Assembly (NCBI GenBank): GCA_041395445.1
Contig: JAWLAO010000009.1
Span: forward strand, 25,787 to 89,786
Direction of reading: 5' to 3'
DNA length: 64,000 bases
Source: Gammaproteobacteria bacterium
Lineage (GTDB): Bacteria; Pseudomonadota; Gammaproteobacteria; Xanthomonadales; Marinicellaceae
Every line of letters starts with the position of its first letter. The stretch's first letter is position 1. The position numbers and the translations under genes are program-made. Below, in pieces: positions 1 to 9,695 of the stretch. The notes beneath the pieces are model-generated. The model made no database searches, had not been told where the DNA came from, and worked only from the letters and a program-made list of their open reading frames with translations.

Positions 1-63
1 TAAAAACAAAGAAAATCAGACTTAATATGATAATTTTTTTCATAATTTTTTCCTTTTTTCGAT

Positions 64-1005
64 TTATTTAATAAAAGTGTATAAAACACCACTATTTTGG
101 TTACTGTTGTAATATATATCTTTCTTTGTTTGAAGTTTGAGTCCTTTTTCTTCGAAAGCATGATACCAATTTGGGTTGTTATTAATTCTTTGTGCGACTG
201 ATAACAAATCATTCATTCTCAACTCTGCGAATTGAAGTTGTGATACAAAACCAATAATTCTTTCTTTATTTGCAGTTAATTCAATTTCTGACATGTGATA
301 CAAATTATCCATGAGCATTAAAACAGAACGAAGTAATGGGGAGTTTAATTTTTGAAAATGTCGTACAATTTCTGGCTGAATTTTTTTAAGTTTATCTCTG
401 AAATCAAAATAATCATTCTTTCCTGTATAAAATTTTCTAACTTGACTGAGCAACTCAGAGTTTGAGAGAATCAGATAGTCATTTCTTTCAACTTCCATTT
501 GTTTAATGATGTCGGTCGAGCCACTATGAGAAATCATTGTGAACTCTCCTCTCTTTTTTAATAATTGATAAACTTTATCAGCTGCAATTTTCCAATCACA
601 GTATTCAATACCGTATTGGCTGGTTATTAAGTCAAAATTTGCCGAAGCTAATTCTAAATCTTCTAAATATGTGTTAGCTACAATTTCTATATTTTGTATA
701 TCCCTTTCGACAACAGGGAATCGTTCAATAATTTGCTTTTTATTTATATCTGCCGCATCAGTCGCAGTGACTTTGAAATTTTTATCAAAATTTCTGGAAT
801 ATTGTGATGCTAGAATTGAAACGGCACAATTGCCGGCACATAAATCTAAGATTTTTGAATTATTACTTAAAGTCTTAAATCTACTCTCCCAAGCATCTAA
901 AATTTCGCCACTATAATTTTCCACAAAATCTTGTGGTAACGAGGTTAACTGACCACTTTTCCAGTATTCGCTCCAATGTTGTGACTTGTTATTACCATCG
1001 TCCAT
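64..1005 (-). CDS. Class I SAM-dependent methyltransferase
   Basis: A 313-residue protein. Its glycine-rich motif I (ILDLCAGNC, about residues 52-60), an acidic strand end (TATDAAD) and a later DLITSQYGIEY segment are those of a Rossmann-fold class I methyltransferase that uses S-adenosylmethionine. The substrate cannot be told. The C-terminal third is helical and has no motif I recognise. The start overlaps the end of the TPR-sulfotransferase gene upstream by 14 bases, so the two are probably co-transcribed and translationally coupled. There is no signal peptide, so the protein is likely cytoplasmic. The methyltransferase fold is secure; a role in modifying the same surface or small-molecule substrate as the sulfotransferase is inference. 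Confidence 0.8.
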   Translation of the reverse strand: MDDGNNKSQHWSEYWKSGQLTSLPQDFVENYSGEILDAWESRFKTLSNNSKILDLCAGNCAVSILASQYSRNFDKNFKVTATDAADINKKQIIERFPVVERDIQNIEIVANTYLEDLELASANFDLITSQYGIEYCDWKIAADKVYQLLKKRGEFTMISHSGSTDIIKQMEVERNDYLILSNSELLSQVRKFYTGKNDYFDFRDKLKKIQPEIVRHFQKLNSPLLRSVLMLMDNLYHMSEIELTANKERIIGFVSQLQFAELRMNDLLSVAQRINNNPNWYHAFEEKGLKLQTKKDIYYNSNQNSGVLYTFIK

Positions 1006-2542
1006 TTAGTTTACCTTTAATCATTGATTTCAGTTCCTTGAGTGAGTCGCCATATTTTTTATAATGCTTAACTGCTTTTTTATAAATCGGTTGGGAAACT
1101 TGAGCAGCACTTGCTGTATTAATACTGCGTTTGGTTTTATAAAAATTCATGCAGTTAAGCTCAAATTCTAAATTTAGAAAGTCTAATAATTTTCTAATTT
1201 GTAAATCAGGGTTTTTCACAACCTTTTCATATTTCACAGTATGAATTTGCTTAGGAAAATATTTCTTCCAAATTTTTACCATTTTTTTTTCAAAGAAATG
1301 ATAATCAACTAATTCTTTCAAGTTAAAGCTATATTCGTTTCCTTGTGCAAAGTTCTGTTTGAAAGTACTTAGACAAACATCCATCGAGTTTCTCTTTGTG
1401 TGAATGAAACGAGCATTCGGATTTGTCATTAAAATAAAGCCCAAATATATAAAATTTGCATGGTATTTATCTGTAAATATATTTGTTTCTTTATGATATT
1501 TACTAGTATTTATTAAGTAATTCTCACCAAGCTGCATCAATTGTTTATTATTTAAATTCGTAAGCCCATGAGGAAATCCCCCCTTAAGGTCTTGCATTAT
1601 ATTTTTCAAAGCTAGCAGTTCACTTGCCCCTGTTACTTTTGAATGTGTTGCAACTATTTGTTCAACCAAAGTGGAGCCTGATCTTGGCATTCCAGCAATG
1701 AATATGGGAATATTTTCATTATCACTTATTTGAGCTTGATTGAAATCATCGTATTTGTTTTGAAATATTTTTTTAATTTCATTGTATAATTTTTTCCAAT
1801 CAGTTGGTGCACGGTTAAAGCTTATAAATTTAATTTCATTGGCTTTAGTTAGGATATCGAATGACTTTTTATACTTTTTATTATCTTCTAAATATTTTGC
1901 TTTTGCAAAAAGAAGAGTTTGGATATCCCTATGATAAGTTACTTTTTCAAGCATTTGCTCAATAAAAAGTATCTCGTCATTTTTAAATTTGTATGTTTTT
2001 AAATCAGCAAGCATCCAGTAAACTTGCGGTTGGTACGGGTTGATAGCTAATGCCTTATGAATTTGTTCAACTGCTTGTTCCGTTTTTCCATTATTTTTTA
2101 ACAATAATGCATAATTTAATAAACAATCAATATACTGAGGTTGGAGCTCTAGTGTTTTTAAAAAATGGACTTCAGCTTTTTCAAAATTATTTTGTGCCTT
2201 AAATAAATTTGCCATCAAATAATGAGCTTCCACCGAGTCAGGAGATATTTCTAAAACTCGAGATACAAGCTTAATACCTGTTATATAATCAGCTTTAATT
2301 TGTTTAATGAAAGCTAAGTTCAGAAGAGTTTGCTCATGGTTTTTATCGAGTACTAATGCTTGTTTAAAACTCTTTTCTGATTGTAATAACTTCTTTTCAT
2401 GTAGAAAAATAATTCCTATTAAACGATAAAGCTCAGGATCTTTTTTATTTTTTTTTATTAAAGATTTAAGAAGTTTATGAGCACTTGAGTATTGTTGTTG
2501 CTGAAGAAGTAAGTCGATGTCCTGTTGTAATTGACCATTCAT
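992..2542 (-). CDS. TPR-repeat sulfotransferase family protein
   Basis: A 516-residue two-part protein. Residues 1 to about 240 form tandem tetratricopeptide repeats (recurring A-L-x-L-x-P spacing, for example LELQPQYIDCLLNYALLL and ALAINPYQPQVYWMLADL). Residues about 278-500 are a sulfotransferase domain with the PAPS 5'-phosphosulfate loop FIAGMPRSGST (PRSGST at 286-291) and a later FIHTKRNSMDVCLS segment matching the 3'-phosphate-binding region. TPR-sulfotransferases are common in marine proteobacteria, and their acceptors are mostly unknown. The gene is first in a two-gene minus-strand unit with the methyltransferase. The fold assignment is confident; the substrate is not known. Confidence 0.85.
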   Translation of the reverse strand: MNGQLQQDIDLLLQQQQYSSAHKLLKSLIKKNKKDPELYRLIGIIFLHEKKLLQSEKSFKQALVLDKNHEQTLLNLAFIKQIKADYITGIKLVSRVLEISPDSVEAHYLMANLFKAQNNFEKAEVHFLKTLELQPQYIDCLLNYALLLKNNGKTEQAVEQIHKALAINPYQPQVYWMLADLKTYKFKNDEILFIEQMLEKVTYHRDIQTLLFAKAKYLEDNKKYKKSFDILTKANEIKFISFNRAPTDWKKLYNEIKKIFQNKYDDFNQAQISDNENIPIFIAGMPRSGSTLVEQIVATHSKVTGASELLALKNIMQDLKGGFPHGLTNLNNKQLMQLGENYLINTSKYHKETNIFTDKYHANFIYLGFILMTNPNARFIHTKRNSMDVCLSTFKQNFAQGNEYSFNLKELVDYHFFEKKMVKIWKKYFPKQIHTVKYEKVVKNPDLQIRKLLDFLNLEFELNCMNFYKTKRSINTASAAQVSQPIYKKAVKHYKKYGDSLKELKSMIKGKLNGRW

Positions 2543-2631
2543 AAAAACTATAATATTTTTAAATATGTAATTTTATGAATTATAGTCTATTTAATCATTG
2601 AAGAAAACTTGAAATAAAAATCCGACAGAAT

Positions 2632-2661
2632 AAAAAAGGGCATAACGAGTATGCCCTTTTT
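2632..2661 (-). terminator. Rho-independent terminator after the TonB receptor gene
   Basis: A perfect 7-bp stem (gggcata / tatgccc, 2638-2644 with 2650-2656) with a 5-base loop is flanked by A6 on one side and T5 on the other. It could therefore work in both directions. It sits 22 bases beyond the stop codon of the TonB-dependent receptor. Confidence 0.85.
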
Positions 2662-2682
2662 ACCCAGTTACTTAACTTTCAA

Positions 2683-5337
2683 TTAGAAAGTTTGAGTATA
2701 TCTGAAGTAAGTCACACGACCAAAACCATCATATAAATAATAGTCATAATCACGATCACCAATCGCACCTAAACCGATAGGAGGATATTTTTCAAATAGA
2801 TTTCTTGCACCTACTGTAAACTTACCATCCCAAGGAGCGTTGTAGTTGAACTGTAGATCATGAGTTGTCCAAGAAGGAGCCGCATCATAAGTACTATCAG
2901 CTGTTTGAGAATCAATATAATTGATATTCCAAGCTACGTTCCAATCTCCATACGAATAAGTATTATTCAATATAGCACGGTGAGAAGGAAGACCTGCTTC
3001 ACCAGCTGTATCGCGACCACCATCAACAGAAGAGTCTAATACATGTGAAATTTGGAAATTATTAGAAACCTGACCACCTAAGAACTCATAATTGAACCTT
3101 ACATTCAAATCAAGACCAGATGTTTCAACAACACCTTGGTTACCGAAACCTCTAACAATTCCAGTAATACGACCTGTAGTTGAGTTACGATTTACAGACA
3201 ATCCAGGAGGCAATTCCAAACCTTCATTCCCTAGATAGATTAAGTATGCAGAAGTGAATGAACGAATTCTATTGTCAATTTCGATATTATAATAATCCAA
3301 AGTCATGTTCATCCAATCAACAGGCTCATAAGCAAGTCCTAAAGAGTATTGCTTAGAAGTTTCTGCTGACAAGTTTGGATTAGCTGTAACTGTTGCATCA
3401 ACTTGTACACGACAACCTGCTGCCTGACCTAAAGCCAAACAAGTAGGATCATCTTGAATAGTGTCTGCTGAGAAAGAATCTTTCTGAGTTAAGATATCCA
3501 AAGTTGGAGCTCTGAAACCTTCACCATAAGAAGCACGTAAAGTCAGATTATCCAATGGTTGATAACGGAAAGAAACTTTTGGTGAAAACTCACTACCAAA
3601 ATCAGAATAATCGTCATAACGACCAGCTAAAGACATTTCCAAATTAGGTAGGAATGGAACCAATGCTTCGAAGTAAATCGAATCTACGTCGCGATTACCC
3701 GCTGCTGAGTTACCAGCCGAACCACCGATTTGGCCAGCTTCTGACAATGAATCATATTGATCCGAGTATTTGATTTTTTGTGTTTCAGCACCGACATATA
3801 CAGATACTGGACCATTTTCCATTTCAAACATATCAAATGCAACAGAACCAAACATCTCATCCAAGTCATATTTACTGATTCTTGAAATAACAACTTTCAT
3901 ACTGTTCAGAGTTGTTGGCGAGTTACCATACGGATTCCATAGGTCATAAGCACCAGACTCAATTGCTGCACGAGCAGCTGAACGTAACAAGTAGTTGTTA
4001 CCAATGTCAAAAGTTCTGTTGTTAGAACGTGTTACACCAAATTCAACTTCAGCATTACCAATATTACCAGTTGTACCCAATTGGAATCTTGTCAGTCTGT
4101 TAGTTACAGTACTGTCACGATTTCCAAGTGCGTCATAACGGTGATAAACCGCAATCGGCTGATTCACTACCGGTTGACCATATAAATTAGTCAAGTTAGG
4201 ATTATAATATGGTGAACTTGGATTGGTTGGATTGTTTGGGCTACTTGCAGATACATACGCATAATCAGGAACCGGAGCATAACGTCCGAAAGATTCTGTT
4301 TCTGCAACAGAAACATTCATCCAAACCTGCCAGTCATCATTCACGTCATAAGAACCTTTCGCATAGAAAGACTGGTTATCAGTTGACGCATCATCAGCAG
4401 ATACCGAAGCAAAATTAAAACCACAGAAAGGCAAACCTTGCGAGGTAGTTACTGGAGTGAAAGCCGTACCCGGGAAGTTACAAGCACCAGGCAATGACTG
4501 CAAAAGTATATCATATTCATAAGCACCTGTATCAGGATTAACTGTATTTCCTGTAACAAACCAACTTTCCATGTTATTGCCATATGTCGAAAGACCTGGC
4601 GAATACCATGGATAATCACGTGCAAAAACAATTTCACGACTATTCCATGAAACACCTGCTAATAAACGTGAACGGTCACCTGAAGCACCAAATACGATAG
4701 AACCTTCTTCTCTGTCACCGCCATGAGCAGGAATAGAAGCTTCAGCTCCACCAATCATCATTTCAACACCTTGGAAATCAGTACGTAAAATTACGTTGAT
4801 TACACCACCGATTGCATCTGAACCGTAAATCGCAGAAGCACCATCAGAAAGAACTTCAATTCTTTCAATCGCACCAGCTGGAATTGTGTTCAAATCTTGG
4901 TTGCTACCAGTAGATGGCGAAGCAGGTAGTCTACGACCATCAATCAGCACCAATGTTCTTGAAGAACCCAAGCCACGCAAACTAACAGCAGACACACCTT
5001 GAGCAGAGCTACCAGATTGTGGACGGAATGAACCCGCACTGTTGAATGTTAAGCTACGAATGAAGTCAGCAGCAGAAGATTCACCGCTTAATTCAATTTC
5101 TTCACGTGTAATTGTAGTTACAGGTAACGCTTGTGCAACGTCAGAACGTTTAATACGTGAACCAGTAACAACTTGTTTATCAAGTTTTTCTTTATCTGCA
5201 CCCTCGTCTTCATCTTGTGCGAAAGCTACACCACCAAGTGCAACTGAAGCAACCAGACCAGAATACAAAGCAGTTTTAATTGCGCTAGCAATAGGATTAC
5301 GCTTTATTTTCATTTGTTTCTCCAAATATTTATCCAT
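2683..5337 (-). CDS. TonB-dependent receptor, outer membrane
   Basis: An 884-residue outer-membrane receptor. A signal peptide (hydrophobic core ALYSGLVASVALGGVAFA) is followed by a TonB-box-like VVTGSRI, a plug domain (TITREEIELSG, VSLRGLGSSRTLVLIDGRRLP, IERIEVLSDGASAIYGSDAIGGVINVI) and a large beta-barrel ending in Phe (RYTQTF). The short KQVVTGSRIKR linker and long barrel fit the large receptors of Xanthomonadales-like gammaproteobacteria that take up carbohydrate- or peptide-type substrates; the substrate is unknown. Two starts are possible. ATG 5337 follows AGGAG at 5 bases. ATG 5313 follows GGAG at 6 bases and gives a more ordinary signal peptide. The gene has its own terminator and a 174-bp upstream gap, so it is probably monocistronic. 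Confidence 0.93.
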   Translation of the reverse strand: MDKYLEKQMKIKRNPIASAIKTALYSGLVASVALGGVAFAQDEDEGADKEKLDKQVVTGSRIKRSDVAQALPVTTITREEIELSGESSAADFIRSLTFNSAGSFRPQSGSSAQGVSAVSLRGLGSSRTLVLIDGRRLPASPSTGSNQDLNTIPAGAIERIEVLSDGASAIYGSDAIGGVINVILRTDFQGVEMMIGGAEASIPAHGGDREEGSIVFGASGDRSRLLAGVSWNSREIVFARDYPWYSPGLSTYGNNMESWFVTGNTVNPDTGAYEYDILLQSLPGACNFPGTAFTPVTTSQGLPFCGFNFASVSADDASTDNQSFYAKGSYDVNDDWQVWMNVSVAETESFGRYAPVPDYAYVSASSPNNPTNPSSPYYNPNLTNLYGQPVVNQPIAVYHRYDALGNRDSTVTNRLTRFQLGTTGNIGNAEVEFGVTRSNNRTFDIGNNYLLRSAARAAIESGAYDLWNPYGNSPTTLNSMKVVISRISKYDLDEMFGSVAFDMFEMENGPVSVYVGAETQKIKYSDQYDSLSEAGQIGGSAGNSAAGNRDVDSIYFEALVPFLPNLEMSLAGRYDDYSDFGSEFSPKVSFRYQPLDNLTLRASYGEGFRAPTLDILTQKDSFSADTIQDDPTCLALGQAAGCRVQVDATVTANPNLSAETSKQYSLGLAYEPVDWMNMTLDYYNIEIDNRIRSFTSAYLIYLGNEGLELPPGLSVNRNSTTGRITGIVRGFGNQGVVETSGLDLNVRFNYEFLGGQVSNNFQISHVLDSSVDGGRDTAGEAGLPSHRAILNNTYSYGDWNVAWNINYIDSQTADSTYDAAPSWTTHDLQFNYNAPWDGKFTVGARNLFEKYPPIGLGAIGDRDYDYYLYDGFGRVTYFRYTQTF

Positions 5338-5511
5338 GAGTCTCCTCTAAAAAAGTTATTATCGTGTTAGAAATCCTCTCTTCCGACGGAATATTAACAT
5401 TTAAATAATACAAAAAAAAGAGTGAGATGCGTTTTTTTTATCTTTTATTAACAAATTTTTTACAAAAATACACATTCAATAACAATCACCTGAAATGATT
5501 GATTAAAGTAG

Positions 5512-7269
5512 TTATTTTTGCTCATTTAACATTTTTTTAATATTTGACAACTGGTCGTAAAGCTCTTTTGGAACACGTGAACCAAATTCGTCAAGATATT
5601 CCTGAATACTTTCAACTTCTGTCAGCCACGCATCATTATCAACCTCTAATAATTTCTCCAGGCTTTCTACTGAGAAGTCCAAATTTTCAAGGTTTAAGTC
5701 TTTTGTCAGTGGCATATCTCCAATCGGAGACGATTTACTTTCGAGTTTTCCTGAAACACGGTTAACTATCCACTCTAAAACTCGCATATTTTCACCGAAT
5801 CCAGGCCACATGAATTTCCCGTTTTCGTCTTTTCTGAACCAGTTAACAGTAAAAACTTCCGGTAAATTTTGCGCTCTTTCTTCAAAAGACAACCAATGTG
5901 ACCAATAATCCGCAAAATGATAACCACAAAATGGTTTCATTGCCATTGGGTCTCTGCGTACCACACCAACCGCCCCTGTTGCAGCAGCTGTCGTTTCCGA
6001 AGCTACAGTTGCACCCATCAACACGCCATGCGCCCAATTACGAGCCTGCGTAACCAAAGGAACAAGTCCCGCTCTTCTCCCACCAAATACGATAGCAGAA
6101 ATTGGTACACCTTCGGCTGCTTCGGCTTTTTCGGAATAACTCGGGCAAGTCTTTGATGAAACGGTAAATCTTGAGTTAGGATGAGCCGCCGGGCCATTTT
6201 CAGGATTAAATTTATTACCTTTCCAGTCATAAACAGGAACTCTGTCATTCAGGCCTTCCCACCAAGGTTGATTGTCTTCAGTTTCTGCAACATTGGTGAA
6301 AATTGCATCCTTATAAAGCATTGCCAAAGCATTAGGGTTGGTTTCATTTGAAGTTCCCGGAGCGACTCCGAAAAAACCGGCCTCAGGATTAATCGCCCAA
6401 AGCCTTCCATCTTCTCCCGGGCGCATCCAGCAAATATCATCTCCTATTGTCGTAATTTTCCAACCTTCCTGGACATAGCCTTCAGGCGGAATCAACATTG
6501 CCAAGTTAGTTTTTCCACAAGCCGATGGAAAAGCGGCTGCAATATAATGAATCTCACCTTGTGGATTCTCCAACCCAAGAATCAACATGTGCTCAGCGAG
6601 CCAACCTTCGGTTTTTGCTTGATAGGAGCCAATTCGTAATGCATGGCATTTTTTACCAAGCAAAGCATTTCCGCCATATCCCGAACCAAAACTCTTAATT
6701 GTTAGCTCTTCAGGGAAATGCATAATGTATCTTCTTTCCGGATTTAATTCACCAATCGAATGCAAGCCTTTAACGAAATGGCCTTCTTTTTCAATACGTT
6801 GTAGTGCCGGCGCACCCATACGCGTCATGAGTCGCATATTTTGCACAACATACGGACTATCAGTGATTTCAACACCACATCTTGAAATTGGCGAATCAAT
6901 CGGCCCCATACAATAAGGAATAACATACATGGTACGACCTTTCATACAACCGCTAAACAGGTCGTCCATTTTCTCATGCGCATCTTTAGGGTCCATCCAA
7001 TGATTGTTTGGACCGGCATCTTCTTCATTTTCAGTACATATAAATGTCAGGTGTTCCACGCGCGCTACATCTTGTGGATCTGATAAATGAAGGAAACAAC
7101 CCGGATGCGTTTCTTCATTCAGTTTTTTATAATCGCCGGTGGATAATAAAAGTTCATCCAGTTGTTGTTTTTCTTCTTCAGAACCATTACACCAAACCAC
7201 TTTTTCTGGTTTTGTAAGTTCTGCAATATGATTGACCCAATTCTCTAGTTCTAATAATTTTGTTGACAT
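5512..7269 (-). CDS. pckG: Phosphoenolpyruvate carboxykinase (GTP)
   Basis: A 585-residue enzyme converting oxaloacetate plus GTP to PEP, CO2 and GDP, the entry point of gluconeogenesis. It belongs to the GTP class: the kinase-1a loop reads FPSACGKTN (residues 247-255), with the metal and nucleotide region TIGDDICWMRPGEDGRLWAINPE and FGGRR further on. Length is normal for bacterial PckG. It begins 20 bases after parB on the same strand, with only a weak ribosome-binding site, so it may be read from the rsmG-parAB transcript as well as its own promoter. Gluconeogenesis from organic acids fits the proline and propionate degradation genes nearby. Confidence 0.95.
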   Translation of the reverse strand: MSTKLLELENWVNHIAELTKPEKVVWCNGSEEEKQQLDELLLSTGDYKKLNEETHPGCFLHLSDPQDVARVEHLTFICTENEEDAGPNNHWMDPKDAHEKMDDLFSGCMKGRTMYVIPYCMGPIDSPISRCGVEITDSPYVVQNMRLMTRMGAPALQRIEKEGHFVKGLHSIGELNPERRYIMHFPEELTIKSFGSGYGGNALLGKKCHALRIGSYQAKTEGWLAEHMLILGLENPQGEIHYIAAAFPSACGKTNLAMLIPPEGYVQEGWKITTIGDDICWMRPGEDGRLWAINPEAGFFGVAPGTSNETNPNALAMLYKDAIFTNVAETEDNQPWWEGLNDRVPVYDWKGNKFNPENGPAAHPNSRFTVSSKTCPSYSEKAEAAEGVPISAIVFGGRRAGLVPLVTQARNWAHGVLMGATVASETTAAATGAVGVVRRDPMAMKPFCGYHFADYWSHWLSFEERAQNLPEVFTVNWFRKDENGKFMWPGFGENMRVLEWIVNRVSGKLESKSSPIGDMPLTKDLNLENLDFSVESLEKLLEVDNDAWLTEVESIQEYLDEFGSRVPKELYDQLSNIKKMLNEQK

Positions 7270-7289
7270 AATACTGTTGTTTTTGAAAC

Positions 7290-8162
7290 TTATTTAATTC
7301 TTGACAAGATACCTTCGAGTTCATCAACCGAGTGATAGCTGATGACTAATTTACCTTTACCTTGTTTACTGTGTTGAATACTGACTTGTGAACATAGTTT
7401 TTCTGAAAGATCATGTTCCAGCTTCCGGATATCGGAATCTTTTTGTGATTGTGTTTTCTGTACTTTTTCAGCACCATAATTTTTAACAAACTGCTCTGCT
7501 GCACGAACCGTCATTGATTTATTAATCATTTCCATGGCTGCTTTAAGCTGTAAACTTTTATCCAGTGCAAGCAGAGTCCGAGCGTGCCCCATTTCCAATT
7601 GTCCATCATCCAGCAGCTTTTTAACATCTTTATGCAAATCAAGTAATCGCAATAAATTACTCACGGCAACTCGTGAACGCCCGACAGCTTCTGCGGCTTG
7701 TTGATGCGTTAAATCAAATTCTTCGATGAGCCTTTGTAAAGCCAATGCCTCTTCCAACGGATTAAGATCTTCTCGTTGAATATTTTCAATCAACGCCATT
7801 GCAATTGTTTGCCTGTCATCAGCTTGTTTGATAACAACAGGAACCTTGCTTAGCTCAGCAATTTGTGCAGCACGCCAGCGACGTTCGCCGGCGATGATTT
7901 CATATTTATTTTTTCCGATGCTTCTAACGATAACCGGCTGAACCATGCCTTGAGCCTTAATTGAATCAGCCAACTCTTCCAACTTTTGAGCATCCATCTT
8001 GGTACGAGGCTGATATTTTCCCGGCTGAATCAGCTCGATTTCCAATTCTGTGAGAATGTTGTCGTTATCAGATTGAGTAACTGACGAATCCCCTTTGGTA
8101 TTTGTTTTTGAGCCAAGAAGTGCGTCAAGCCCTCTTCCCAGTCCTCTTTTCTTTGTTGCCAT
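7290..8162 (-). CDS. parB: Chromosome partitioning protein ParB
   Basis: A 290-residue ParB/Spo0J. It has the N-terminal KRGLGRGLDALLG leader, the ParB CTPase core with GERRWRAAQ (box II) and IENIQREDLNPLEEA, a helix-turn-helix (QQAAEAVGRSRVAVSNLLRLL) for parS binding, and a C-terminal dimerisation segment. It loads as a CTP-gated clamp at parS sites near the origin and works with ParA in chromosome segregation. The start lies one base after the parA stop (TAACATG), so translation is coupled. Confidence 0.96.
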   Translation of the reverse strand: MATKKRGLGRGLDALLGSKTNTKGDSSVTQSDNDNILTELEIELIQPGKYQPRTKMDAQKLEELADSIKAQGMVQPVIVRSIGKNKYEIIAGERRWRAAQIAELSKVPVVIKQADDRQTIAMALIENIQREDLNPLEEALALQRLIEEFDLTHQQAAEAVGRSRVAVSNLLRLLDLHKDVKKLLDDGQLEMGHARTLLALDKSLQLKAAMEMINKSMTVRAAEQFVKNYGAEKVQKTQSQKDSDIRKLEHDLSEKLCSQVSIQHSKQGKGKLVISYHSVDELEGILSRIK

Positions 8163-8163
8163 G

Positions 8164-8937
8164 TTAGTTATTTCCTCTTATCACTTCTCCTGCTAACCCG
8201 AGGTAAGCAATGGCTCCACGTGAAGCAGAGTCATATTCGATAACCGACATTCCATGTGACGGAGCTTCAGCAACACGCACATTTCTGGGAATCACAGTCA
8301 CATAAACTTTTGAATCGAAATGTTCAAGCAATTGTGACGAAACATCATTTGCCAGATTGTTTCTGCCATCAAACATAGTACGGATAATTCCTTCGATTTC
8401 CAAATCAGGATTTGCAGTTGATTGAATTCTTTCAATAGTCTCAAGCAAAGATGCCAAACCTTCCAAGGCATAGTACTCACATTGCATCGGTATCATTACA
8501 CCTTTTGCAGCGACCAAGGCATTGACTGTTAAAATACTGAGTGAAGGCGGACAGTCAATAATAATGTAGTCATAATCTTTGTTGAGTTTAGCTAGTTGCT
8601 TTCTGAGAACAGACTCAGGGTTTTGTTGTTCCATTAGTTGTAATTCAGCAGCCGTTAAATCTGTATTTGAACCAATCAAGTCAATCCCGGTATTCTCTGC
8701 TGTTAATACAACTTCATTTATATCAACTTCCTGAAGCAACATATCACAAGCATTAGGCTCAATTTCTCTGGAATCAAATCCACAACCCATAGTTGCATTT
8801 CCTTGCGGATCTAAATCAATCAACAAAACTGATTTTTTTAAATGAGCCAAACCGACAGCCAAATTGATACTGGTTGTGGTTTTACCAACACCACCTTTCT
8901 GATTTGCTACCGCAATTACCTTGTTCTTTTTGTTCAT
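8164..8937 (-). CDS. parA: Chromosome partitioning ATPase ParA (Soj)
   Basis: A 257-residue Walker-type ParA ATPase. The deviant Walker A is KGGVGKTT (residues 14-21), followed by LLIDLDPQGN (A') and IIIDCPPSL (Walker B). It forms the nucleoid gradient that moves ParB-parS complexes. The start overlaps the rsmG stop by 4 bases (ATGA). The rsmG-parA-parB order is the conserved arrangement near many bacterial origins, so this part of the window may be close to oriC. mnmG, often upstream, is not present here, and no DnaA-box cluster was noticed. Confidence 0.96.
   Translation of the reverse strand: MNKKNKVIAVANQKGGVGKTTTSINLAVGLAHLKKSVLLIDLDPQGNATMGCGFDSREIEPNACDMLLQEVDINEVVLTAENTGIDLIGSNTDLTAAELQLMEQQNPESVLRKQLAKLNKDYDYIIIDCPPSLSILTVNALVAAKGVMIPMQCEYYALEGLASLLETIERIQSTANPDLEIEGIIRTMFDGRNNLANDVSSQLLEHFDSKVYVTVIPRNVRVAEAPSHGMSVIEYDSASRGAIAYLGLAGEVIRGNN
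8212..8227. promoter_or_regulatory. Candidate degenerate parS site inside parA
   Basis: GGCTCCACGTGAAGCA matches the widely conserved parS consensus at 12 of 16 positions and is nearly palindromic around CACGTG. It lies in the 3' end of parA, a usual position for parS. The same bases encode a conserved Ser-Arg-Gly-Ala stretch of ParA, so the match may be partly coincidental. Confidence 0.35.
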
Positions 8938-9560
8938 ATTTTTGTAAAAACCAACAACCGTCTTTCTGCATCTAAAAACGGAACTTTAATATCAATATCT
9001 TTTTCCAAATGAAATCCTATTTGTTCAGAATTTTGTTCTGACTCAACTCTTGGTCCTTTCATTGCCAATACTCTGCCATTATCCGAACAGAGATGCCCTG
9101 CAAGCTTTAAAAAATTGCCCACCTCAGAAAAGGCTCTGGATATTACCACATCATAACTCGATTGGGGATGATAATTCTCAACTCTGCTGCAAACAACCTC
9201 AATATTTTGCAGATTGAGCTGTCTTTGCGCAAATCTCAGAAATCGAGTTTTTTTATGACTGGTATCTAACAAAGTAACAAACAAATCAGGATTGAGTATT
9301 GAAAATATAATTCCCGGAATTCCACCACCGGTTCCTACATCAATGATTGAGTTTCCCTGCAAATAACGATAAACTGCAGCACTATCAATAACGTGTAAAG
9401 TAATCATTTGAGAAAGGTCTCTAATCGCTGTCAAATTATATGTTTTGTTCCACTTGTCCAATAGATAGACAAATTCTAATAATTTTTCAGCATGACCGGT
9501 ATCAAGGTTTAGCTCATTCAGGCTTTCAGTCATAAGCCCAACAAGCGAGTTTTTATTCAT
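8934..9560 (-). CDS. rsmG: 16S rRNA (guanine527-N7)-methyltransferase RsmG (GidB)
   Basis: A 208-residue class I methyltransferase that makes m7G527 in 16S rRNA using SAM. Diagnostic segments are the leader KWNKTYNLTAIRD, the SAM loop IIDVGTGGGIPGI and the later VISRAFSEVGNFL. Loss of this gene gives low-level streptomycin resistance in other bacteria. It is first in the rsmG-parA-parB unit. A 135-base gap separates it from the divergent pcm-like gene and must hold both promoters. Confidence 0.95.
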   Translation of the reverse strand: MNKNSLVGLMTESLNELNLDTGHAEKLLEFVYLLDKWNKTYNLTAIRDLSQMITLHVIDSAAVYRYLQGNSIIDVGTGGGIPGIIFSILNPDLFVTLLDTSHKKTRFLRFAQRQLNLQNIEVVCSRVENYHPQSSYDVVISRAFSEVGNFLKLAGHLCSDNGRVLAMKGPRVESEQNSEQIGFHLEKDIDIKVPFLDAERRLLVFTKI

Positions 9561-9695
9561 AATGTGACTTTTAACCCATTGTTAAATTCAACTTAATAAG
9601 GTAACTTATGCAACCCTGACACGTTTGTAATAATTAAGAGCGGGCAATTATAGTAATTGTTCAACTAAAGAACCAAGAAAACAGGCAAAATACTT

